A stretch of 64,000 nucleotides of DNA, taken from the NCBI GenBank assembly GCA_031399085.1, contig JANNOQ010000107.1, positions 48,265 to 112,264 of the forward strand, written 5' to 3'. A program made the position numbers and the translations under genes. Of this stretch, positions 15,629 to 23,866 are shown one piece after another. Within the stretch, counting starts at the first letter, position 1. Each line of letters opens with the position of its first letter. Origin of the DNA: R-RK-3 sp031399085. GTDB taxonomy: Bacteria > Pseudomonadota > Alphaproteobacteria > Rhizobiales > Rhodomicrobiaceae. Below the pieces are notes generated by a model, which saw nothing but the letters and a program-made list of their open reading frames with translations, searched no databases and was not told the origin of the DNA.

Positions 15629-16891
15629 ATGAGCAGGATGTTATTGCGTATCGCGCTTTCGGCTTCGGCAATGGCCTTAGCTATCGGCGCGCAGTCCGCA
15701 GCAGCCCAGGATAAGAAACCCATCGTCATCGGCATCACCTCCGACGCGAGTGGGCAATACGCCAATTCCGGCGCCGAAGACCGGCGCGGCATGATGATGG
15801 CCATCGACGAGTTCAATGAAAAGGGCGGTGTGCTTGGCCGTCCGATCAAGACCGTGCATATCGACACGGAAACGACGCCCGCGACGGGATCGCGCGTGGC
15901 GGAGCGCATGATCACACGCGAGGGCGCGGGCTATCTGATCGGCGCGGTGCATTCGGGCGTCGCCAACGCCGTCAGCCAGGTCGCGCAGAAGCATGGCGTC
16001 ATCTATCTGAACACCAATTCCTCGGCCCCTACCGAGGCAGGCGCGAATTGCCACCGGACGAAATTCGTCTGGGACGGCAATGGCACCAACTTCGCCAAGG
16101 CGACGGTGAAAACCGCCATCGAAAAATACGGCAAGAAATGGCTGCTAATCACCAATGATTATGGCTGGGGACATGATACCTCGGCGACGACCAAGAAATT
16201 GGCCGAAGCAGCGGGCGCGACCATCCTCGACAACATCCTTGTGCCCGTCGGCACCCGCGACTTTGCCTCCGTGCTGCTCAAGGTCCAGCAGATCAAGCCT
16301 GACGTGATCGCGGCGGCCGTGGGCGGCGACGACCAGAAGGCGATGCGCACCCAAGTGGCGTCGCTCGGCCTTGGCGACAAATTCGCCTGGATCAACAACC
16401 AGCAAGACTGGCCCGATGTTTACGGGCTGCCGCGCGATAATTTGTTCGGCGTGTTCGGCACGACTTGGTATTTCGATCTCGACCGCCCGGGCGTGAAGGA
16501 GTTCGTCGCGAGCTACCGCAAGCGCTATCCCGATACGCAAATGCAGGTGCCCGGCAACGTCTTCTTCAACGGCTATTGGGCGACGCGCTCGCTGCTCGAA
16601 GCCATCGAACGCGCGGGCACGACGAAGAGCCACGCGGTCATCAAGGAGCTGGAGAAGCTGCGCAGCCCTGGCAAGGACCGGATGCAGCACCACGATGCTT
16701 ACATGAACCCCAAGACGCATCAGATGCAACAGACGATCTATCTCGCGACGGCCAACCCGGACGATAAGGACGATCCGAACAAGCTGTTCAAGATCATCGG
16801 TAATTCCGCGCCGGAAGATGCGCTCGACGATGCGGCGGAAGGGGCGTGCAAGATGGAGCCGCTCGAGGCGACGCCGGAAACGCAGCCTTGA
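15629..16891 (+). CDS. ABC transporter substrate-binding protein (HAAT/LivK type)
   Basis: A periplasmic binding protein of 420 residues with a signal peptide (cleavage near AAAQ-DKKP, about residue 26). The mature part fits the type I fold of branched-chain-amino-acid-like receptors: IVIGITSDASGQYANSGAEDRRGMMMAIDEFNEKGGVLGRPIK and then the inter-lobe segments. The ligand is not predictable; amino acids, amides, urea, aromatic acids and other small acids are all known for this class. It is the first gene of the transporter operon and is divergent from the IolR-like regulator. Confidence 0.9.
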   Translation: MSRMLLRIALSASAMALAIGAQSAAAQDKKPIVIGITSDASGQYANSGAEDRRGMMMAIDEFNEKGGVLGRPIKTVHIDTETTPATGSRVAERMITREGAGYLIGAVHSGVANAVSQVAQKHGVIYLNTNSSAPTEAGANCHRTKFVWDGNGTNFAKATVKTAIEKYGKKWLLITNDYGWGHDTSATTKKLAEAAGATILDNILVPVGTRDFASVLLKVQQIKPDVIAAAVGGDDQKAMRTQVASLGLGDKFAWINNQQDWPDVYGLPRDNLFGVFGTTWYFDLDRPGVKEFVASYRKRYPDTQMQVPGNVFFNGYWATRSLLEAIERAGTTKSHAVIKELEKLRSPGKDRMQHHDAYMNPKTHQMQQTIYLATANPDDKDDPNKLFKIIGNSAPEDALDDAAEGACKMEPLEATPETQP

Positions 16892-16975
16892 GGATGAGCG
16901 TTCGCGGGCTGCCTTATGTTCGGTTTACAACGAATGGCCGGGATAAGACAGTGGCGACGCATTTGTACGGCCCAG

Positions 16976-17137
16976 CTCCCTCACCCACCCGCCTTTGGGG
17001 GGAGCCCTCTCCCGAAGGCGAACGTTTATCGTTCGCCGTAAAGGCTCACGATGGGGGGGAGGGCAGACGCGGCACCTTTCTTTCTTGCCCTCTCCCCTCG
17101 CGGGAGAGAGCGGGCGCGTAGCGACCGGGTGAGGGGG
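16976..17137. repeat. Composite palindromic intergenic repeat bounded by CCCTCACCC/GGGTGAGGG
   Basis: Within the 330-bp gap between the binding protein and permease genes, a roughly 160-bp element is bounded by inverted CCCTCACCC (16978-16986) and GGGTGAGGG (17127-17135). It contains a perfect 8-bp hairpin GGCGAACG-TTTAT-CGTTCGCC (17017-17037) and further GCCCTCTCCC/GGGAGAG pairings. It looks like a non-coding mobile repeat that folds into a cruciform. It could attenuate the operon so that the binding protein is made in excess over the membrane genes. The rest of the gap shows no gene. Confidence 0.6.
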
Positions 17138-17221
17138 TGCAAGCCCCGGCAGGTTTCGTTGGCCCGGCCATCCAAACCTACTTAAACGGTGCGACATGAT
17201 CGAGCCCGAAAGGCGCGAGCG

Positions 17222-18151
17222 ATGGACTTCCTTCAGAACCTCCTGCCTCACCTGCTGAACGGCCTCGCGCTGGGGCTGCTGTTCGCGCTGATCGCGCTCG
17301 GTTTCACGCTGATCGTGAGCGTGATGGAAGTCATCAACCTGGCGCACGGGTCGTTTTTCGCGCTCGGGGCCTATGTCGCGATGGTCATCATCAATCCCGG
17401 CCTGGCCGGCGGCGGCGGGCTCGGCGATGCCTATATGACCCTCCCGCTCGGCGCGCGTTACGTCATCGCGCTGGTGCTGGCGCCGCTCCTCATCGCGGTC
17501 ATCGGCTTCGGCCTCGAACTCCTGTTGCGGCGAACATACGGAAAAAAGAAGGAATACGGCCTGCTGCTGACGTTCGGCGCGGCGCTCGTGCTGGAGGAAA
17601 CCATCCGCCTGATCTGGGGACCGGCCGAGCAGATCATGCCAACGCCGCCCGCCATCTCGGGCGCGTTCATCGCGGGCGACATGATCTATTCGATCTACCG
17701 GGTCTACGCCATGCTTGCCGGCGCCTTCGCGATCTTCATGGTCTGGCTGTTCCTCGAAAAGACCCCTTACGGCGCGATCATTAAAGCAGGCGCGCATGAC
17801 AGCGAGATGGTGCGCGCGCTCGGCATCAATTTGCCCCGGCTGCAAATGCTGGTTTTTGGCCTCGGCGCAGCGTTGGCGGCGCTGGCGGGCATCATCCTGA
17901 CACCGATCTGGGGTCTGCGGCCGCATGTCGGCGTCGATGCGACCATCCCGGCGTTCCTGATCATCGTGCTGGGCGGGATCGGCAGTTTCCGGGGCGCGGT
18001 GCTCGGCGGCATTCTCGTCGGCCTCGCGGTCGGCTTGACCGGGGCCTATGCGTCCGATTGGTCGCTCCTTTCGATGTATCTGCTGCTCATCGCGGTGCTG
18101 ACCTTCCGCGGGCGCGGTCTGTTCGGCAAAAAAACCGCGCTGGAAGCTTGA
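17222..18151 (+). CDS. Branched-chain amino acid-type ABC transporter permease (LivH family)
   Basis: Integral membrane permease of 309 residues with about eight hydrophobic segments. The signature GLALGLLFALIALGFTLIVSVMEVINLAHGSFFALGAY near the N-terminus and ALGINLPRLQMLVFGLGAALAALAGI with VGVDATIPAFLIIVLGGIGSFRGAVLGG in the C-terminal half are diagnostic of the LivH half of the channel. I start at ATG 17222; an upstream GTG at 17189 adds only a basic, non-conserved tail. The next gene follows after 4 bp. Confidence 0.93.
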   Translation: MDFLQNLLPHLLNGLALGLLFALIALGFTLIVSVMEVINLAHGSFFALGAYVAMVIINPGLAGGGGLGDAYMTLPLGARYVIALVLAPLLIAVIGFGLELLLRRTYGKKKEYGLLLTFGAALVLEETIRLIWGPAEQIMPTPPAISGAFIAGDMIYSIYRVYAMLAGAFAIFMVWLFLEKTPYGAIIKAGAHDSEMVRALGINLPRLQMLVFGLGAALAALAGIILTPIWGLRPHVGVDATIPAFLIIVLGGIGSFRGAVLGGILVGLAVGLTGAYASDWSLLSMYLLLIAVLTFRGRGLFGKKTALEA

Positions 18152-18155
18152 CGCC

Positions 18156-19175
18156 ATGCTGACCTCCCAAAACGGCGCGGCCATCGTCACCCAGCCAATG
18201 CTGGTGTTCTTCCTGCTGCTGTTTACCTATCCGCTCTGGGCCGACGCGGTCGGGCTTTACAATTATCTCGGCGTCGAGATCGCGATCTTTGTGCTCTACG
18301 CGCTCGGCTATAATCTCCTCTTCGGGTATGCGGGTTTGCCATCCTTCGGCCACGGGGCGTTTCTCGGTGTAGGGGCGTATTCCTACGGGCTTTGGCAGCT
18401 TGGTGCCTACCCGCATGTCTTCGCCGGGCTGCTCGTCGCCGTGCTCAGCGCGGCGGCGGCGGCGGCGGGCGTCGTCGCGCTCTTCCTGTCCCACCGGCGC
18501 GGCATCTATTTCGCACTGATGACCATCGCCTTCGGCCAGATCTTCTGGTTCCTCGCCATCCGGCTGCGCTGGCTGACGGGCGGCGAGGACGGGATGCTCA
18601 ACATTCTCCGGCCCAAGCTCGATCTCGGCATTGCGACCCTCAATCTCAGCTCCAATGCGGTGCTGCATTATCTGATCGCCGTGATCTTGGCCGCCGTCAT
18701 CCTTATCCTCTGGCGGATCGTGCATTCGCCCTTCGGCACGGCGCTCCAGGCGATCCGCATGAACGAAATGCGCGCGCGGTTCGCCGGCTACCGGGTGTGG
18801 CTGATCAAATGGACCGTGTTCACCCTGTCCGGCGCCATCGCGGGGCTGGCCGGCGCGTTCCTCGCCATGACTCAGGAAAGCGCCTATCCCGATGTGATGA
18901 GCCTGCACGCTTCCGGCTTCGTCGTGATGATGACGCTGATCGGCGGCGGCTTCGTCTCCTTTTGGGGGCCGGTGGTAGGCGCGATCGTGTTCATCCTTGC
19001 GCGCGATGTGCTCGGCGCGGCGACCGAAACCTGGCTGCTCTGGTACGGGCTGTTGTTCATGGCCGTCATGGTCGTCGAGCCGGAAGGCGTGGTCGGCGTT
19101 TGGCGCAGGATCGAGGCGCGGATCAAGCGTCCGGCGAGCACCCCCGAACAGGCGAAACGCGAGGTGGTCCTATGA
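18156..19175 (+). CDS. Branched-chain amino acid-type ABC transporter permease (LivM family)
   Basis: A 339-residue membrane permease, the partner of the LivH-like subunit. Visible are ALGYNLLFGYAGLPSFGHGAFLGVGAYSYG, the LSHRRGIYFALMTIAFGQIFW cytoplasmic-loop region and the coupling segment FGTALQAIRMNEMRARFAGY that docks on the ATPase, followed by GGGFVSFWGPVVGA. The stop overlaps the next start (ATGA), so expression of permease and ATPase is coupled. Confidence 0.93.
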   Translation: MLTSQNGAAIVTQPMLVFFLLLFTYPLWADAVGLYNYLGVEIAIFVLYALGYNLLFGYAGLPSFGHGAFLGVGAYSYGLWQLGAYPHVFAGLLVAVLSAAAAAAGVVALFLSHRRGIYFALMTIAFGQIFWFLAIRLRWLTGGEDGMLNILRPKLDLGIATLNLSSNAVLHYLIAVILAAVILILWRIVHSPFGTALQAIRMNEMRARFAGYRVWLIKWTVFTLSGAIAGLAGAFLAMTQESAYPDVMSLHASGFVVMMTLIGGGFVSFWGPVVGAIVFILARDVLGAATETWLLWYGLLFMAVMVVEPEGVVGVWRRIEARIKRPASTPEQAKREVVL

Positions 19176-19927
19176 GCCCCGCCCGCCCGTTCTTCGTCGC
19201 CGAAAATCTGCATAAGCGCTTCGGCGACCAGGTCGTGCTGGAAAACATCTCGCTGAATTTCGCCCAAGGCACGGTCAGCGGCATCATGGGGCCGAACGGG
19301 GCGGGCAAGTCCACCTGCTTCAACGTCCTGACCGGCCTCTACAAACCCGATCGCGGCCGCATCGTCTTCGACGGCGAGGACATCACCGGCCTTAGCCCCG
19401 AAGCCATCGCGCGCAAGGGCGTCTCGCGCTCCTTCCAAGTGATGAACCTGTTCGATGAGTTCACCGCCATCGAAAACGTCATGGTGGCGCTGCCGCGCGT
19501 GCGCTCCGGCCTCTCCCGCGCTTTTTGGGACATCAGAGGCGATAGCGGGCTGATGGACGAAGCGCGCGACGTGCTGAGGCGCGTCGGACTTCGAGGCCGG
19601 GAGAAGACGCTCGCCGCCGACCTACCTTACGGGCAACGGCGCGCGCTCGAAATCGGCGTCGCGCTTGCCGCCAAGCCGCGCATCGTTTTCCTCGACGAGC
19701 CGACGCAAGGGCTAGGCGCGGACGGGCGCGCCAATCTCGCGGACCTCATCGGCGAATTGAAGCGCTCCTACACGCTCGTCATCATCGAGCACGATATGAG
19801 CTTCCTGTTCGGCCTCGCGGAGCGGATTTCCGTCATCCATTGGGGCCAAGTCATCGCCGAGGGCACGCCCGAGGAGCTGGTGCGCAACGAATGGGTGCGC
19901 GCTTCCGATCTGGGGAAGGTGGCGTGA
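19172..19927 (+). CDS. ABC transporter ATP-binding protein (LivG family)
   Basis: A nucleotide-binding subunit of 251 residues. Walker A is GPNGAGKS, the Q-loop region lies in SRSFQVMNLFDEFTAIENV, the signature is degenerate (LPYGQRRALEIGVALA in place of LSGGQ) and Walker B is IVFLDEPTQGLG, with the switch His in VIIEHDMSF. LPYGQ-type signatures are normal for LivG proteins. ATGA overlaps join it to the genes on both sides, so the complex is co-produced. Confidence 0.94.
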   Translation: MSPARPFFVAENLHKRFGDQVVLENISLNFAQGTVSGIMGPNGAGKSTCFNVLTGLYKPDRGRIVFDGEDITGLSPEAIARKGVSRSFQVMNLFDEFTAIENVMVALPRVRSGLSRAFWDIRGDSGLMDEARDVLRRVGLRGREKTLAADLPYGQRRALEIGVALAAKPRIVFLDEPTQGLGADGRANLADLIGELKRSYTLVIIEHDMSFLFGLAERISVIHWGQVIAEGTPEELVRNEWVRASDLGKVA

Positions 19928-20622
19928 TGCTGTCGGTCTCGAACATCAAATCGTTCTACGGCGAGACGCAGGCGCTATTCGGCGTGTCACTGAATATCGA
20001 ACGCGGCGAGGCCGTCGCGCTGCTCGGAGCCAATGGCGCGGGGAAGACCACCGTATTGCGCTCCATCCTTGGCCTCACGCCGCCGCGCGGCGGCAGCATC
20101 GCATTCGACGGCGCGGACATCTCGCGCACCCCGACCCACGAGATCGCCAAGCTCGGCATCGGTTGGGTGCCCGAGGACCGCCGCATTTTCCCTTCGTTGA
20201 AGGTCAGCACGAACCTGTCGCTAGGAACGAAAAAGAGCCGCTACAAAGCGTGGCGGCTCGGCGATTGTTTCACGCTGTTCTCCGCCCTCGAATATCTGAT
20301 GGACCGGGAATGCGAGAACCTTTCCGGCGGGGAAATGCAAATGGTCTCGATCTCGCGCGCCATGCTCGGCGGGCCGGGCCTGATGCTGATGGACGAGCCG
20401 AGCCAGGGGCTTGCGCCGAAGCTGGTGCAGGACGTGCTGAAATCCGTCACGGCGATGAAGCGCGAGGGCGTGGCCGTGATCCTGGTCGAGCAGCACGCCC
20501 TGGCGGCGCTTGAGGTGACGGACCGCGTCTATGTGCTCGACAAAGGCCGCGTTGTTTACGAGGGCGCGTCCCAGACATTGCGCGATGACCCCGCGCTCCG
20601 CCAACGACTCTTGGGAGGGTGA
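19927..20622 (+). CDS. ABC transporter ATP-binding protein (LivF family)
   Basis: The second nucleotide-binding subunit (231 residues). It starts MLSVSNIKSFYGETQALFGVSL, with Walker A GANGAGKTT, signature LSGGEMQMVSISRAM, Walker B LMLMDEPSQGLAP and switch His in ILVEQHALAAL. Unlike LivG it retains a canonical LSGGE. The start overlaps the previous stop by one base (TGATG). With the LivG-like protein it forms the normal heterodimeric motor, which makes the third ATPase that follows superfluous by standard stoichiometry. Confidence 0.94.
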   Translation: MLSVSNIKSFYGETQALFGVSLNIERGEAVALLGANGAGKTTVLRSILGLTPPRGGSIAFDGADISRTPTHEIAKLGIGWVPEDRRIFPSLKVSTNLSLGTKKSRYKAWRLGDCFTLFSALEYLMDRECENLSGGEMQMVSISRAMLGGPGLMLMDEPSQGLAPKLVQDVLKSVTAMKREGVAVILVEQHALAALEVTDRVYVLDKGRVVYEGASQTLRDDPALRQRLLGG

Positions 20623-20626
20623 CGGA

Positions 20627-21241
20627 ATGACGGCGCCGCTGCTCCAGGTCGAAGGCTTGACCAAGGTCTACACGCAAGGCCGGCTGCGCCCGCGCGAGAC
20701 CTTCCGCCTCGCCGCCGCGTTCACCATCGCCGAGCCGCAAATCGTCGGCGTCATGGGCCCGAACGGCTCCGGCAAGACGACGCTGTTCGAGCTGATCACC
20801 GGCTCGAACCGGCCGACGCACGGGACGGTGATTTGCGCCGGCCAGAACATCCACAAGGTGCGCTACCGCGAGCGCGACCGGCTGGCGATCCATTACCATC
20901 AATCCTATCAGGTCCGGCATTTCGCCAAGACCGTGCCGTCGTTCCTGTTGCAGCCGTCGGTTTCCGCCTACCCGCTAGTGCATCTGTTCGATGAGCCGCA
21001 ATTCAACCGGCAGGACGGCTATATCGGCTTCATGCTCGACTTCTTCCGCAGACTGAGGAACGAGGGGCGGCTGGTGTTCCTCTGCGTGCATCCGCAGGAG
21101 CGCTATCACTTGGAAATCCTGCGCGAAATTTGCGAGCAGTTCATTTTCGTCCGGAAAGGCACGGTAAGCCGGATGCCATCCTACGACGCGATGCTCGAAC
21201 ATGACGATGTGCGCTCTTATCTCGGCGCGCTGGCGACATAA
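20627..21241 (+). CDS. Atypical third ABC ATPase without signature region
   Basis: A 204-residue ABC-type ATPase with intact Walker A (GPNGSGKTT, 44-52), a Walker B-like PLVHLFDEP (116-124) and a switch-like His155 (FLCVHPQE). Only about 20 residues separate the Q-loop-like HHQSYQ area from Walker B, so most of the helical subdomain and the LSGGQ signature are missing. It begins 4 bp after the LivF-like gene with its own ribosome site (GGGAGGG). It may be a regulatory or accessory ATPase, or a degenerate duplicate. The unbroken frame and good codon use argue against a pseudogene. Confidence 0.75.
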   Translation: MTAPLLQVEGLTKVYTQGRLRPRETFRLAAAFTIAEPQIVGVMGPNGSGKTTLFELITGSNRPTHGTVICAGQNIHKVRYRERDRLAIHYHQSYQVRHFAKTVPSFLLQPSVSAYPLVHLFDEPQFNRQDGYIGFMLDFFRRLRNEGRLVFLCVHPQERYHLEILREICEQFIFVRKGTVSRMPSYDAMLEHDDVRSYLGALAT

Positions 21242-21256
21242 TGAAAGGTTGAGACA

Positions 21257-22183
21257 ATGGCAAGAACGGGCGTGATCGGCGTTGGGCTGATGGGGCAGGG
21301 GATCGGCGCGAACCTGTTGAAGAAGGGGCATGGGCTGACGGTCGTCGCCCATCGCAATCGCAAGCCGGTCGAGGAATTGGTCGCCGGGGGCGCGCGCGAG
21401 GCCGTCACGCCGAGGCAGGTGGCGGAGGCATCCGACATTATTGTCGTCTGCGTGACGGCCTCGCCGCAGTTCAAGGCGATCGCCGAGGGCGATGACGGGT
21501 TCATGGCGGCGATCGGACCGGGCAAAATCGTGATCGACTGCACGACCGGCGAGCCGGGCGTCGTGATGGACTATGCCGAACGGATCGCGGCGGCGGGCGG
21601 GCGTTTCGCCGATGCGCCCTTGGCGCGCACGCCGGTCGAGGCGCGCGAGGGGCGGCTGAACGCGATGGTCGGCGCGACGCCGGAGGTGTTCGCCGAAATC
21701 CGGCCGGTCCTGGAGTGCTTCTGCGAGAACATCTTCCATATTGGCGGGCCGGGAAGCGGGGCCAAGCTGAAGCTGATTTACAACCTGATCACCATGGGCC
21801 AAGCCGCGCTGACCGCCGAAGCGGTGGCGGCGTGCACGGCGACCGGGATTAATTTGACCAAACTCTACGAAGTCGTCTCCAAGGGCGGCGGCAATAGCGG
21901 CATTTTCCAGATGATCATGACCGGCTTCCTAGCGAGCGGCGCGCTGGACGGGCTGAAATTCTCCATCGCCAACGCCGAAAAGGACTTACGCTACTACACG
22001 CGCATGACCGGCGAGCACGCGCTTGCGGCGCCGATGGGGCCTGCCGTGCATAACCAGCTCATGACCGCGCGCAAGCTGGGCTTTGACGATGGGCTTGTCG
22101 GCCATCTGGTGGCGGCGGCGCTGAAGCTGAATGGTTTGGACGTAGCCGCTGATGTCATCCCCGTGGAAGCGGGGACCCAGTAA
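21257..22183 (+). CDS. NAD(P)-dependent 3-hydroxyisobutyrate dehydrogenase-family oxidoreductase
   Basis: A beta-hydroxyacid dehydrogenase of 308 residues. It has the Rossmann motif GVIGVGLMGQGIGANLLKKGH at the N-terminus, DAPLARTPVEAREGRLNAMVGA, the substrate/catalytic region GPGSGAKLKLIYNLI with the catalytic Lys, and KDLRYYTRM. Substrates in this family include 3-hydroxyisobutyrate, tartronate semialdehyde and glyoxylate. The last ten residues (DVIPVEAGTQ) are encoded by an intergenic-repeat palindrome, so the native C-terminus appears replaced or extended. It sits 15 bp after the third ATPase and is probably in the same operon. Confidence 0.88.
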   Translation: MARTGVIGVGLMGQGIGANLLKKGHGLTVVAHRNRKPVEELVAGGAREAVTPRQVAEASDIIVVCVTASPQFKAIAEGDDGFMAAIGPGKIVIDCTTGEPGVVMDYAERIAAAGGRFADAPLARTPVEAREGRLNAMVGATPEVFAEIRPVLECFCENIFHIGGPGSGAKLKLIYNLITMGQAALTAEAVAACTATGINLTKLYEVVSKGGGNSGIFQMIMTGFLASGALDGLKFSIANAEKDLRYYTRMTGEHALAAPMGPAVHNQLMTARKLGFDDGLVGHLVAAALKLNGLDVAADVIPVEAGTQ

Positions 22184-22262
22184 TCCGTGCCCTCGCGGCA
22201 TAGCCGAGAGGCTGCGGAGGACTGGATCCCGGCTCAGCGCTGCGCGCTGTCCGGGATGACAA
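22150..22262. repeat. Tandem pair of REP-like palindromes overlapping the end of the dehydrogenase gene
   Basis: First palindrome TCCCCG-N6-CGGGGA (22158-22175), inside the 3' end of the coding region and followed by CCCAGTAA, which supplies the stop codon. Second palindrome ATCCCGG...CCGGGAT (22226-22257) with an inner CAGCGC-TGC-GCGCTG stem, followed by GATGACA. Related units occur at 675, 29571 and 34615. In the mRNA the strong second hairpin lies between the dehydrogenase and SDR genes. Confidence 0.65.
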
Positions 22263-22282
22263 GAGGGTGCGGGCAGGAGGGA

Positions 22283-23023
22283 ATGATGACTGTGCTGCAG
22301 GACAAAATCTGCCTCGTAACTGGGGCGGCGGGCGTGGTTGGCGAAGCGATCAGCCGGCGGTTCGCGGGCATGGGCTGCCGGATGATCCTCGTCGACATCC
22401 AGGGCGAGCGGATCGCGGCGCTGGCGGAAGAACTGGGCGGATTTGCGCTGCCGATGGACATTAGCGACGAAGCGGCTGTCACCGATGGCCTGGCCGCGCT
22501 CCCCGCCGACTGGCGCGGCATCGACATCCTCGTCAACAATGCGGGCATCCTCACCAACAACAAGGCCGCCGCGACATCGGCCGATGAATGGCGCAAGGTG
22601 CTGGCCGTCAATCTCGACGGCGCGTTTTACCTTGCCAAAGCCTGCCTGCCCGCAATGCGCGCCAAAGGCTGGGGCCGCATCGTCAACATCTGCTCGCTCG
22701 CCATGAAAACCGGCGGGCTGACAGCCGGCACGGCCTACACCACCTCGAAAAGCGCGCTCGGCGGGCTGACCTTCTCGCTCGCCCGCGAAACCGCCCGCGA
22801 CGGCATCACCGTGAACGGCCTCGCGCCCGCCTATGTGCTGACGCCAATGGTCACCGAACAGCTCACCCGGGCGCAGCGCGATCAGCTTCTCGCCACGATC
22901 CCCGTGGGACGCTTCTGCGAGGCGAGCGAAGTCGCCCATGCCGTGGCCTTCCTCGCCTCGCCCGAAAGCGGCTTCATCACCGGCGAAATCATCGACATCA
23001 ATGGCGGGCTGCATCTCGACTGA
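22283..23023 (+). CDS. SDR family oxidoreductase (FabG-like)
   Basis: A classical short-chain dehydrogenase of 246 residues: TGAAGVVGEAIS (cofactor loop, where the usual second Gly of TGxxxGxG is kept as GVVGEA), NNAG (LVNNAGI), the catalytic Ser in ICSLA, YTTSK (Tyr/Lys pair) and C-terminal GEIIDINGGLHLD. The acidic residue ending strand 2 (LVDIQGER) favours NAD over NADP. A GGAGGG site precedes the tandem ATGs; the first is used. Probably oxidises a polyol or hydroxyacid imported by the neighbouring transporter, but the substrate is unknown. Confidence 0.88.
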   Translation: MMTVLQDKICLVTGAAGVVGEAISRRFAGMGCRMILVDIQGERIAALAEELGGFALPMDISDEAAVTDGLAALPADWRGIDILVNNAGILTNNKAAATSADEWRKVLAVNLDGAFYLAKACLPAMRAKGWGRIVNICSLAMKTGGLTAGTAYTTSKSALGGLTFSLARETARDGITVNGLAPAYVLTPMVTEQLTRAQRDQLLATIPVGRFCEASEVAHAVAFLASPESGFITGEIIDINGGLHLD

Positions 23024-23035
23024 ATGGAGACACGC

Positions 23036-23851
23036 ATGACGGACCCCATCACGCCGCGCATCGACTTTCAATCCGATCTGTCCGGCCTGTTCCGGCTCGA
23101 CGGGCAGGTCGTCTTCATCCCCGGCGGCTATGGCGGGATCGGCGAGGCCATCGCTTGGGGCGCGGCGATGGCGGGGGCGACGGTCGTGATCTGCGGCCGC
23201 GATGAAGGCAAGGCGGCGACGCTTGCCGGGGCGCTAACCGATGCGGGGTTCGCCGCCGACGGAATGGCGCTCGACTGTAAATCCGTGGCGAGCATCCGCG
23301 AAACCGTCGATGCCGCCGCCAAGCGCCATGGACGCCTCGACGTGCTCATCAACTGCGTCGGCATTCAGCGCGAGCAGCCCATCGCCGAAGTCACCGAGGA
23401 GGCGTTTGACGAGGTCTACACCGTCAATCTAAAGGCGGCGATGTTCCTCGGCCAGGCCGTCGCGCGCCATCAGGTCGAGGCGGGGCGCGGCGGGCGGCTG
23501 GTGCATCTCCTGTCGGTGCGCTCGACACTGGGCCTGCGCGGCAGGGGCTATTCAGCCTATTGCTCGACCAAGGGCGGCATCGCCATGCTCATCAAGCAGC
23601 ATGCGATGGAGTTGGCCCCGCATTGCATCACCGTCAATGGCGTCGCGCCAACCTTCGTCTACACCGAGATGATCCGCCATGTGATGGAGAATGACAGCTT
23701 CCGGCGCGGCCTCATCGAGCGCATCCCGCTCGGCCGCATCGCCGATCCCAAGGACATCGTCGGCCCGGCGCTGTTCTTTGCCGCGCCTGCCTCCGGCTTC
23801 GTGACAGGGCAGAATTTGCTGGTGGATGGCGGCATTACCGCGAGCCAATAG
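23036..23851 (+). CDS. SDR family oxidoreductase (gluconate 5-dehydrogenase-like)
   Basis: Second SDR of the cluster, 271 residues. It carries PGGYGGIGEAIA (the usual TGG is replaced by PGG), CGRDEGK after strand 2 (Arg suggests NADP preference), NCVG in place of NNAG, the Ser of LLSVRS, YCSTKGG and C-terminal QNLLVDGGITASQ. Its N-terminal layout FRLDGQVVFIPGG resembles sugar-acid dehydrogenases. I start at ATG 23036, preceded by GGAGA; the in-frame ATG at 23024 has no site. It is the last gene of the transporter/dehydrogenase array. Confidence 0.86.
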   Translation: MTDPITPRIDFQSDLSGLFRLDGQVVFIPGGYGGIGEAIAWGAAMAGATVVICGRDEGKAATLAGALTDAGFAADGMALDCKSVASIRETVDAAAKRHGRLDVLINCVGIQREQPIAEVTEEAFDEVYTVNLKAAMFLGQAVARHQVEAGRGGRLVHLLSVRSTLGLRGRGYSAYCSTKGGIAMLIKQHAMELAPHCITVNGVAPTFVYTEMIRHVMENDSFRRGLIERIPLGRIADPKDIVGPALFFAAPASGFVTGQNLLVDGGITASQ

Positions 23852-23866
23852 CGTGAGAGCCGCGCA

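Noticed and set aside
16925..18190. Long minus-strand open frame (421 codons) opposite the LivH-like permease
   Set aside because: It is antisense to a clearly conserved membrane permease, is rich in Asp, Glu, Arg and Gln as expected of antisense GC-rich DNA, and has no family resemblance.
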